A DNA stretch of 28,726 bases from Lentisphaeria bacterium UBA4640 (GTDB lineage: Bacteria; Verrucomicrobiota; Lentisphaeria; Victivallales; UBA1829): the NCBI GenBank assembly GCA_002405835.1, contig DHMO01000068.1, positions 1-28,726 on the forward strand, read 5' to 3'. The position numbers and the translations under genes are program-made. Position 1 is the first letter of the stretch; each line of letters starts with the position of its first letter. Positions 1 through 7,079 of this stretch are shown here, piece after piece. Under the pieces are notes generated by a model, which was given only the letters and a program-made list of their open reading frames with translations, was not told the DNA's origin and ran no database searches.

Positions 1-2085
1 GACGCGCCGGCGGGAAAATACGGGCGCACCGTCATCACGCCGGATGGGCATCTCGCGTTCGAAAAGAACAGTACACCCCAGCGTTTCCTCGGATTCACCA
101 GCTACATGGATGAAAAAGTCTGGAAGACCTCCAAAGACAAGGATTTCCCGTTCCTCGCCGCCGAATACGCACGTGCAATCCGCGCACAAGGCTACAATCT
201 CTTCCGCATGCACGGGTTCGACAGCTGGATCATGGCATTCTCCACGGAAGACAAAACTCCGTTGCCGCGCTACGTCGACCGCTGGGACCGCATGGTCTAT
301 GAACTGAAGCAGCAGGGAATCTATCTGCAGCTCGACATCTTCTCCTTCTGGCTCTACTCCTCCGCCCGAGGATGGTTCCAAGTCGCGGAGAAACGCATGG
401 CAAACAAGATTCTCTTCATTCTCGGCGACTCCGCAATCCGCGAGCGTTTCACGGAGATGAGCGGACGCATTCTGAACCATGTCAACCCCTACACGAAACT
501 TGCATGGAAGGACGACCCCGTCTTCATCGCCGTTGAGTATTACAATGAACTCGGTCTCGCCATTCCTTATGCGGAAAAACTGGAACGCACCTACCCCGAC
601 GTCTACAAGTTCTTCAAGGCGAAATGGAGCGCATTCCTCAATCAGAAATACGCGGATGTCCCGCAGGCAAAACGCCCGTATCCGCCCGCAGTGTTTGAAA
701 AAGCTCCGGTTCCGGGAATCTCCGACCGCAACCAGCTGCGTTCAGATTACGATGAATTCTGGTATGAACATCTCAAGGAGACCTACCGTTTCTGCGATCA
801 GGTCATGAAGAACAACGGCTACAAGGGACTCACCCTTCAGTGCCCGATGCCCGCGCTCCGTTGCGCGGCGGTCTCGTGGGAGTCGCTCCCAATCGTCGAT
901 GCGCACGGCTACCACTGTCACCCCGACGGCGGCGAACAGCCCGGCGCGGCCGTGAAACAGGACAGCTCCGTTGCCGATGCAAGCGCCCTCTTCCGCAGAC
1001 GCTTCAGCGACCGCATGTACGGACGCCCCTTCTTCCTCAACGAACACAACTACGTCTTCCGCAATGCGTATCAGTACGAAAAGCCGATCATGCTCAACGC
1101 CTTTGCCGCGATGAACGACTGGGACGCGCTCGCAATCCATTCGGGCGTCGTTGCACTGACCAACGACCAGCGGCTGAGCTCGTTCTACTCGGCCAACAAC
1201 CCGGTTTTGCGCGCCGGAGAATTTCTCTCCTCGCTCTTCTTCCTGCGCCGCGACGTTGCGCCGGCAAAACACAAGGCGGCCGTCGCGCTGACAAAGAAGT
1301 ACGTTTTCACCAAAGGCAACAGCGGAAGTGCGCTCAACCCGACACAGAGCCGTCTGATGCTGCTCACCAATGTTTCGACGCTCTTCACCGACCTGCCGCG
1401 CAACAGCCGCACTCCGCAGCCGCAGAAGCCTGACTTCATATTCCAGCCTGCCGGAAGTGCGGATATCGAATGGCACGGCTGGTTCGCCGAAGCAAAGGAA
1501 AACGGAACAAGCAGCGCATCGCTGGAGAGTCTCGTTGCAGCTCTGCGCAAACGCGGAATCCTCCCGAAAGACAACATTACCGATCTGTCCAAAGAGATTT
1601 ACCAGAGCGAAACCGGCGAACTGACCGTCTTTGCGAAAGAGAAAAAAGCGAGCGTCATCACTCCGAAGAGTGAAGCAGTCGCCCTGCCCGCGGGAAAAAC
1701 GGAAAAGCTCCGGACACTCGAAGTCAGAAAGAACAGTGTCAACACTCTGATCGGTCTTGCCTCCGTGGACAACAGACCGTTGAAGGAATCGACCCGCATG
1801 GTGCTGGTGCTCTCCACGCGGGTCGCAAACACGAACATGCAGCACGACGCAAGCGGAGTCTATCTGCGCGTCATCGGCACGCTCCCCGTTCTCTACCAGT
1901 GCGGTGAATACGAAATTCAGATCAACCGTCCGGGCAAACTGCGCTGTTACGCACTGAGTCTCACAGGAGAGCGCATGGAGGAAATCCCCCTCTCCCCCAA
2001 TGCCGCCGGAAGCGCATTCACGCTCGACATGGCGAAACTGAAGCACGGTCCGACACCGTTCTTTGAACTTGCAACTGAGAAATAA
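1..2085 (+). CDS. Clan-A glycoside hydrolase (GH5/cellulase-like TIM barrel), 5'-truncated by window edge
   Basis: The reading frame is open from base 1, so the real start and any signal peptide lie outside the window; 694 residues are visible. The visible N-terminus (an ITPDGHLAFE stretch, then RFLGF) matches the usual entry into TIM-barrel glycosidases of the GH5/cellulase type. Two glutamates sit where clan A expects them: the acid/base in the motif VEYYNE (visible residue 183, base 547) and the nucleophile in FFLNEHNY (residue 348, base 1042). The last ~200 residues look like beta-rich accessory domains. The substrate cannot be read from the sequence; plant polysaccharide is likely because the next gene is GH10-like, 11 bases downstream behind an AAGGAG ribosome site. 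The fold and clan are well supported; the exact family is not. Confidence 0.8.
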   Translation, partial: DAPAGKYGRTVITPDGHLAFEKNSTPQRFLGFTSYMDEKVWKTSKDKDFPFLAAEYARAIRAQGYNLFRMHGFDSWIMAFSTEDKTPLPRYVDRWDRMVYELKQQGIYLQLDIFSFWLYSSARGWFQVAEKRMANKILFILGDSAIRERFTEMSGRILNHVNPYTKLAWKDDPVFIAVEYYNELGLAIPYAEKLERTYPDVYKFFKAKWSAFLNQKYADVPQAKRPYPPAVFEKAPVPGISDRNQLRSDYDEFWYEHLKETYRFCDQVMKNNGYKGLTLQCPMPALRCAAVSWESLPIVDAHGYHCHPDGGEQPGAAVKQDSSVADASALFRRRFSDRMYGRPFFLNEHNYVFRNAYQYEKPIMLNAFAAMNDWDALAIHSGVVALTNDQRLSSFYSANNPVLRAGEFLSSLFFLRRDVAPAKHKAAVALTKKYVFTKGNSGSALNPTQSRLMLLTNVSTLFTDLPRNSRTPQPQKPDFIFQPAGSADIEWHGWFAEAKENGTSSASLESLVAALRKRGILPKDNITDLSKEIYQSETGELTVFAKEKKASVITPKSEAVALPAGKTEKLRTLEVRKNSVNTLIGLASVDNRPLKESTRMVLVLSTRVANTNMQHDASGVYLRVIGTLPVLYQCGEYEIQINRPGKLRCYALSLTGERMEEIPLSPNAAGSAFTLDMAKLKHGPTPFFELATEK

Positions 2086-2096
2086 GGAGCTGAAAA

Positions 2097-3464
2097 ATGT
2101 CTGCATTCTCCGAAGCCGGACAGAAAACCCTGTCAAAACTGCTGGCGTACACACCCGAATTCGATGCACGAATCAAATGTTCCACGGAAATCTCGCGCAA
2201 ACGTGCGCTGAAACTTCTCATCACAGCCCCGGACGGCAAACCGGTCGAACGGGCGACGATCCGCTTCAAGCTCCGCAAGCACGAATTCCGGTTCGGCGCA
2301 AACGCTTTCATGCTCAATCAGTTCCGCGGAGAAGAGGCATGGAAGAACGAGGTATACATCGAGAAGTTCACTCAACTGTTCAACCAGGCGGTCGTTCCAT
2401 TCTACTGGGACGCCTACGAGCCGGAAAAAGGACAGCTCCGCCAGGAGACCGGAAGCCCGTACATCTACCGCCGTCCGCCAGCGGACGAGGTTGTCGAGTT
2501 CTGTGAAAAACACGGACTCTATGCGAAGGGACACCCGATGGTCTGGCACACGCTGATGCCGAAATGGCTGCCGCGCAACCAGTTCCGGCTTCTCGACGAA
2601 TATGAGCGTCACATTGCCGGAATCGCGGAACGCTATGCAGGGAAGATCCGCTGGTTCGATGTCTATAATGAAGGACTTCAGCTCGATTCGCTCTTTTACG
2701 AAATCTACAAGCGCGACGGCAATGTTCCGGATCATCACATCGAAAAGCTCTTCCGGCTTGCGGGAAAATATTTCCCCGCCTCCACAGAACTGATCTACAA
2801 CGAAGGCCCGTGGATGAGCTGGAACAACTATCACAACAATTACACACCGCTCTATCTGCATGCACGGCGTCTGCTCGACCTCGGACTTCCGGTGCGCGGA
2901 CTCGGTCTGCAATATCATATTGCATTCTACGGCAACATCCAGCGCCTTGTAGACTGGTCCGGAGAGATGCTCGACCCGGCGCACATTTTCGCGCACATGG
3001 ATCTCTACGGTTCGCTCGGCATTCCGCTCAACGTTTCGGAAATCACGATTCCGGCGGAAAATGCACTCGGCGACGGCTTCGCATATCAGGCGCTTGTAGC
3101 GGAAAAAATGTACCGTTTCTGGTTCAGCCATCCCGCGATGAGCGCAATCACCTGGTGGAACCTGGTCGACAACACCGCATTCCAAGCGCCGGGCGCAATC
3201 AACAACAACCAGGGAGAAAACCGTTACCTCGGCGGACTTCTCAACAACGACATGACCGAAAAGCCCGCATACAAGGTGCTCTACGATCTGATTCACAGAG
3301 AGTGGACCACCGATGAAACGCTCGAATACGAACGGGAAGGCGCAAACAAGCTCTACGGTTTCTGCGGCGATTACGATGTTGCCATAAAAACCGATGCAGG
3401 AACGTTTGAGAAACAACTCACCATCTCGAAGTTCGAACCAGCCGTTCTTGAGTTCCAGCTCTGA
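2097..3464 (+). CDS. GH10 family endo-1,4-beta-xylanase-like protein, no signal peptide
   Basis: 455 residues. It begins with a short beta-type N-terminal domain (about residues 30-75, KPVERATIRFKLRKHEFRFG), followed by a GH10 barrel: WDAYEPEKG, then KGHPMVWHTLMPKW, the acid/base Glu192 in FDVYNEG, the nucleophile Glu315 in NVSEITIP, and the late tryptophan motif ITWWNLVD. GH10 enzymes cleave beta-1,4-xylan backbones with retention. The N-terminus (MSAFSEAGQKTL) carries no hydrophobic signal segment, so the protein probably acts inside the cell on imported xylo-oligosaccharides; this is inference. The start is fixed by AAGGAG 6 bases upstream, directly after the stop of the preceding glycosidase, so the two are cotranscribed. 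Both catalytic residues are present. Confidence 0.9.
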   Translation: MSAFSEAGQKTLSKLLAYTPEFDARIKCSTEISRKRALKLLITAPDGKPVERATIRFKLRKHEFRFGANAFMLNQFRGEEAWKNEVYIEKFTQLFNQAVVPFYWDAYEPEKGQLRQETGSPYIYRRPPADEVVEFCEKHGLYAKGHPMVWHTLMPKWLPRNQFRLLDEYERHIAGIAERYAGKIRWFDVYNEGLQLDSLFYEIYKRDGNVPDHHIEKLFRLAGKYFPASTELIYNEGPWMSWNNYHNNYTPLYLHARRLLDLGLPVRGLGLQYHIAFYGNIQRLVDWSGEMLDPAHIFAHMDLYGSLGIPLNVSEITIPAENALGDGFAYQALVAEKMYRFWFSHPAMSAITWWNLVDNTAFQAPGAINNNQGENRYLGGLLNNDMTEKPAYKVLYDLIHREWTTDETLEYEREGANKLYGFCGDYDVAIKTDAGTFEKQLTISKFEPAVLEFQL

Positions 3465-3470
3465 AACGGT

Positions 3471-3504
3471 CCTTGACAGAACAGAGAAACCAGTGTAAAT
3501 TATC
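3471..3504 (+). promoter_or_regulatory. Sigma70-type promoter of the SGNH esterase gene
   Basis: TTGACA at 3473-3478, 17-base spacer, TAAATT at 3496-3501 with TG immediately before it. The start codon follows at 3541. It is nearly identical (28 of 34 positions) to the adk promoter at 4325-4358. Confidence 0.75.
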
Positions 3505-3540
3505 CCCTCAAGGTAATATTTACTGAAAAAAAGGGCTATA

Positions 3541-4272
3541 ATGAAAGAACATACCATTTTTCTGTTTCAGGGCGATTCCATCACGGATGGAATGCGCGGA
3601 CGCAACGGCGATCCGAATCACTGCATGGGACACGGCTATGCATTCAGCGTTGCATCATTTCTCGCGGAAAGACATGCGGAACTGCAGCCGTCGTTTCTGA
3701 ACCGCGGAGTCGGCGGGGACACCTCCGCCATGGTGCTCGCGCGCTGGGAAAACGATGCGCTTGCTCTGCATCCCGGCGTGCTTTCGCTTCTCGTCGGCGT
3801 AAACGACCAGCTCTGTCATTTTGCCGACGGACAGTCCGCGGAAACAAGAGAAGCGACCTCGCCCGCCGCATATGAACGCAATCTGCGCACCATGCTCTCC
3901 CGCTCGCGGGCACAGAATCCAGAGTTGAAAATTCTGCTCGGCATCCCGTTCTTCTACCGCATCGACGGCTGCAATCCGGAGGTGCACTGGAACACGGACG
4001 ACGCGGAAAAAGCGTTCACGATGAACTTCCGTCAAATCTCGCAATTCCGCGCAGAGCAGAAAGAAGCCGAACTTCCGGAACGTCAGGAGATCGCCCGGAA
4101 GATCGGAAAGGAATTCGGCGCAGTCATGCTCGATTTTCCCGCGGCCTTCGCGGATGCGCTGCATAAAGCGCCTTTGGAATACTGGACGTGGGACGGCATT
4201 CACCCGACATACGCAGGACACCGGCTGCTGACCCGGGTCTGGCTCGACGCCTGGGCGGAACTTGACCGCTGA
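3541..4272 (+). CDS. SGNH/GDSL-family hydrolase, probable carbohydrate esterase
   Basis: 243 residues with all SGNH blocks: block I FQGDSITDG with nucleophile Ser13, block II glycine in NRGVGGDTS (about residue 59), block III asparagine in GVNDQ (Asn88), and block V WDGIHPT with Asp218 and His221. Such enzymes remove acetyl or other acyl groups, often from xylan side chains, which fits the GH10-like neighbour upstream. There is no signal peptide, so the likely place of action is the cytoplasm, on imported acetylated oligosaccharides (inference). The gene has its own promoter and is followed by a strong terminator, so it can be expressed alone or by read-through from the glycosidase pair. The substrate cannot be told apart from related lysophospholipase or arylesterase activities by sequence alone. 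Confidence 0.85.
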   Translation: MKEHTIFLFQGDSITDGMRGRNGDPNHCMGHGYAFSVASFLAERHAELQPSFLNRGVGGDTSAMVLARWENDALALHPGVLSLLVGVNDQLCHFADGQSAETREATSPAAYERNLRTMLSRSRAQNPELKILLGIPFFYRIDGCNPEVHWNTDDAEKAFTMNFRQISQFRAEQKEAELPERQEIARKIGKEFGAVMLDFPAAFADALHKAPLEYWTWDGIHPTYAGHRLLTRVWLDAWAELDR

Positions 4273-4276
4273 AACA

Positions 4277-4315
4277 CGGGGCGAACCGTTTTTTCCGGTC
4301 CGCCCCGCTTTTTTT
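4277..4315 (+). terminator. Rho-independent terminator after the SGNH esterase
   Basis: CGGGGCG (4277-4283) pairs with CGCCCCG (4301-4307), with an inner ACCG/CGGT extension, followed by seven T at 4309-4315. Confidence 0.9.
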
Positions 4316-4324
4316 AGCATATTT

Positions 4325-4358
4325 CCTTGACAGAACGGCAAAACGGTTGTAAATTATC
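4325..4358 (+). promoter_or_regulatory. Sigma70-type promoter of adk-map-infA
   Basis: TTGACA at 4327-4332, 17-base spacer, TAAATT at 4350-4355 preceded by TG. It lies between the upstream terminator and adk (start 4406). Confidence 0.8.
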
Positions 4359-4405
4359 TGATTATAAAAAGTTTTTCAAAACTTACTGAAAAGAAGAGGA
4401 AAAAA

Positions 4406-5059
4406 ATGATCACGAAAAAGAACATCGTGCTCCTCGGCCCTCCGGGAGCGGGAAAAGGAACTCTCTCCGAAATCCTTCTGAGAGATGAAAAACTCGCACA
4501 CGTCTCCACCGGAGACATCTTCCGTTCCGAAATCGGAAAAGGTTCCGACCTCGGCAAGCTCGCAAAGAGCTACATCGACGCCGGCAAACTCGTTCCGGAT
4601 GAAGTCGTCGCCGACATGGTCGCAGCAAAACTTCTCTCCGCGGAATGCGCCGACGGCTTCCTTCTCGACGGCTTCCCGCGCACAATCAATCAGGCGGGTC
4701 TCCTCGAAAACGCGCTCGCCAAAGCCGGCAGGAAACTTGACGCCGTCATTCTCTTCGACGCTCCGGAGGAACTCCTCATCCAGCGTCTCACGGCTCGTCT
4801 CACCTGCCGCAAATGCGGAGCCAGCTACAACAAAATCTTCTCGAAGCCGAAACAGGAAGGCGTCTGCGATTCCTGCGGCGGCGAGCTCTATCAGCGCTCC
4901 GACGACTCCCTCGAAACCGCGAAGAACCGTCTCTCCGTCTACAAGGAACAGACCTTCCCGCTGATCGAATACTACACAAAAAAATCGCTGCTCTCGAAGA
5001 TTGACTCCTCGCTTCCGAAAGCCGAGGGCTACGCCGCTCTCCGCGCGATTCTGGAATAA
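4406..5059 (+). CDS. adk: Adenylate kinase (zinc-LID type)
   Basis: 217 residues, normal length for long-form adenylate kinase (ATP + AMP to 2 ADP, cytoplasm). The P-loop GPPGAGKG is at residues 11-18 and the NMP-binding DGFPRT motif at 88-93. The LID carries four cysteines (134, 137, 154, 157) in CxxC pairs, the zinc-binding LID found in many Gram-positive and deep-branching bacteria rather than the Cys-free LID of E. coli. First gene of an adk-map-infA operon; map begins 6 bases after its stop. In many bacteria these three genes follow secY in the spc ribosomal protein operon; here they have their own promoter directly after a terminator and stand apart from ribosomal protein genes. Confidence 0.97.
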   Translation: MITKKNIVLLGPPGAGKGTLSEILLRDEKLAHVSTGDIFRSEIGKGSDLGKLAKSYIDAGKLVPDEVVADMVAAKLLSAECADGFLLDGFPRTINQAGLLENALAKAGRKLDAVILFDAPEELLIQRLTARLTCRKCGASYNKIFSKPKQEGVCDSCGGELYQRSDDSLETAKNRLSVYKEQTFPLIEYYTKKSLLSKIDSSLPKAEGYAALRAILE

Positions 5060-5065
5060 GATAAA

Positions 5066-5830
5066 ATGAGCAGGGACTATATCATTCACACACCGGATGA
5101 GATTGAGCGCATCCGCGTCGCCGCCGCCATGACCGGCAAGGCGCGCGACATGATCGCCGACTCGGTCCGTCCGGGAATGAGCACCAAGGAACTCGACCTC
5201 ATCGCTGGTGAAATCATCACCTCCATGGGCGGAAAATGCGCGTTCCTCGGATACGCAGGATTCCCCGGCAACATCTGCATCTCCGTCAACGACGAAGTCG
5301 TTCACGGCATCGGCGACCCGAACCGCTTCATCCTCAAGGGCGACCTCGTCAAAGTCGACGTCGGCGTCGCCTTCAACGGCGGCATCGGCGACACCGCACG
5401 CACCGTCTACGTGGGCGACGAACCCTGCCCCGCGGACGAACAGAAGCTCATGGACGTCACCCGCAACGCTCTTGAGGCCGGCATCAAAGCGGCGCTCCCC
5501 GGCAACCACATCCGCGACATCTCCGCGGCAATCCAGCAGGTCGCCAAGAAAAACGGCATTGCGATTGTCCGCGACTTCGTCGGGCACGGCTGCGGCGTGA
5601 AGCTCCACGAACCGCCGGAGGTTCCCAACTACGTGACCCCCATGCGCGGTCCGCGCCTTCAGCCCGGAATGGTTCTTGCAATCGAACCCATGTTCAACCT
5701 CGGCACGTACAAAGTGTACGTCGAGCGCAACGACTGGACGGTCCGCACACGCGATGGAAAGAAATCGGCTCATTTCGAGCACATGGTTCTTATAACAAAT
5801 GATCAACCGGAGGTTTTGACCCGTGCCTAA
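5066..5830 (+). CDS. map: Methionine aminopeptidase, type I
   Basis: 254 residues, the standard size for the type Ia enzyme without an N-terminal extension. It removes the initiator methionine from new proteins in the cytosol. The five metal ligands are all present: Asp98 (KVDVG), Asp109 (GDTAR), His174 (VGHGCG), Glu207 (AIEPM) and Glu238 (HFEHM). The start lies just behind adk. The 3' end overlaps infA by 8 bases, so the two are probably translationally coupled. Confidence 0.97.
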   Translation: MSRDYIIHTPDEIERIRVAAAMTGKARDMIADSVRPGMSTKELDLIAGEIITSMGGKCAFLGYAGFPGNICISVNDEVVHGIGDPNRFILKGDLVKVDVGVAFNGGIGDTARTVYVGDEPCPADEQKLMDVTRNALEAGIKAALPGNHIRDISAAIQQVAKKNGIAIVRDFVGHGCGVKLHEPPEVPNYVTPMRGPRLQPGMVLAIEPMFNLGTYKVYVERNDWTVRTRDGKKSAHFEHMVLITNDQPEVLTRA

Positions 5831-6041
5831 AGATGACGTCATCAAAGTAGAGGGAGTGGTAAAGGAACTGCTTCCCAACACCATGTTCAAGGTGGAACTC
5901 GAAAACGGACACACCGTTCTCGCACACATCAGCGGAAAAATGCGCCTGAACTTCATCCGCATTCTCCCCGGCGACGCCGTAACCCTTGAAATGTCTCCCT
6001 ACGACCTGACCAAAGGCAGAATCGTCTTCCGGCAGAAGTAA
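5823..6041 (+). CDS. infA: Translation initiation factor IF-1
   Basis: 72 residues, exactly the IF-1 length: one S1/OB-fold domain with the family stretches VIKVEGVVKELLPN, MFKVELENGH and IRILPGD, ending in GRIVFRQK. It binds the A site of the 30S subunit during initiation. The start codon is GTG at 5823, inside the end of map (8-base overlap), with GGAGG at about 5809-5813 as ribosome site; no ATG gives the conserved N-terminus. The gene is followed by a terminator hairpin. Confidence 0.95.
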   Translation: MPKDDVIKVEGVVKELLPNTMFKVELENGHTVLAHISGKMRLNFIRILPGDAVTLEMSPYDLTKGRIVFRQK

Positions 6042-6045
6042 GCAA

Positions 6046-6077
6046 AAGGCACTGTCCGATTCCCTCGGCAGTGCCTT
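6046..6077 (+). terminator. Terminator hairpin after infA
   Basis: AAGGCACTG (6046-6054) pairs with CAGTGCCTT (6069-6077), followed by a T-rich stretch (ctgtatttt). Confidence 0.75.
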
Positions 6078-6100
6078 CTGTATTTTAAATGAAGCCAGCA

Positions 6101-6138
6101 AAAAACCCGCAGCTGCATTACACAGTCTGCGGGTTTTC
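6101..6138. terminator. Bidirectional terminator between the convergent infA and CBM-protein operons
   Basis: AAAACCCGCAG (6102-6112) pairs with CTGCGGGTTTT (6127-6137). The stem is flanked by A on the left and T on the right, so it can stop transcription from either side. It mainly serves the minus-strand operon ending at 6159. Confidence 0.85.
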
Positions 6139-6158
6139 CTTTTCAGCGGAACACGCGC

Positions 6159-7067
6159 TTATTTGATGCTGTATTCCACATTGTCAAAGAATCCTTCCGC
6201 CGTCTCGGCTGAATTTCTCAGTCCCAGACGCAGACGGCACGTGCCCTCTTTCAGACCCGTGTACTCGTTCACATCCGCGGGAACCGCGAATTCAAACGAG
6301 TATTCCTTCCACTCAGGCTCAAGTTTGAATGTTGTTTCCTTGTAAAGGTGACGGTTCTGTCCGCCCTGGAAGCAGTCAAAGTTCACATACGCGTTGACCG
6401 TTCCGTTTCCGGATTTCGCCCAGAACTTCACAACGGAAGTCTTGCCGGGAAGCACGGGAAGCGGATTCGAGCTGGAACCCGCGCCTTTGTTTGCCGGCTT
6501 CACAATCTTCAGGCTCTTTTCCCCGCTGAGGAAACCGGCGTCGGAGACAACCTGCACGCCGTCATCCGCAGTGAAATACGGCTCGAATCTGCCGCCTTTT
6601 TCAAAGTCGCCGCCAACGAGGAGATTGCCGTTGAAATCGGAGACCTCTTCCAGCTTGATGTTGCGGAGCTCAACCTTGCCCGCAGGGCCGGGGTTGAGGT
6701 TGATGAACAGGTCGAAATTCTTCAGGTCGCACGTCTTGAAATAAACCGCAACCGGAGAGAACTCCTCCTTGCCGCCCTTCAGGCTGATATAACGGTCAAT
6801 CTTCTTGCCGTCGCGCATGTCTTTGCAGACCAGCTGGGGTGTGACCTTGCCCGTGTCGCGGCTCTCCAGGGAGAGGAGGTAATACGTTTCCGGCTTCATG
6901 TCCTTGACGTCGAGCTTCACGGTCGGCCAGCTCTGGGAGCCGTCGTAATCAAGCACGTATTCTCCCGGGGCGGCAGTCTTCCACGGTTTGTACGGTTTGA
7001 CCGTGAGTTCCGCCGCCGAAGCGGCCGTGACTGCGGCAAGCGCCGCGGCGATGATGAGATGTTTCAT
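6159..7067 (-). CDS. Secreted CBM-like (carbohydrate-binding, jelly-roll) protein
   Basis: 302 residues. Residues 1-18 are a clear signal peptide (MKHLIIAAALAAVTAASA, then AE). The N-terminal half (about 20-145) is a beta-rich domain I do not recognise. The C-terminal half (about 148-302) begins NLLVGGDFEKGGRFEPYF and ends FFDNVEYSIK, the layout of CBM4/9/22-like beta-sandwich modules that open with an N-G-dF-E motif and close with a DNV/DDV strand. No catalytic motif is visible. The start is supported by TAAGGAG overlapping the stop codon of the upstream glycosidase gene (12-base gap), so the two are cotranscribed. It is probably an extracellular or surface sugar-binding partner of that enzyme; the ligand is unknown. 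Confidence 0.7.
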   Translation of the reverse strand: MKHLIIAAALAAVTAASAAELTVKPYKPWKTAAPGEYVLDYDGSQSWPTVKLDVKDMKPETYYLLSLESRDTGKVTPQLVCKDMRDGKKIDRYISLKGGKEEFSPVAVYFKTCDLKNFDLFINLNPGPAGKVELRNIKLEEVSDFNGNLLVGGDFEKGGRFEPYFTADDGVQVVSDAGFLSGEKSLKIVKPANKGAGSSSNPLPVLPGKTSVVKFWAKSGNGTVNAYVNFDCFQGGQNRHLYKETTFKLEPEWKEYSFEFAVPADVNEYTGLKEGTCRLRLGLRNSAETAEGFFDNVEYSIK

Positions 7068-7079
7068 TTCCTTTTCTCC

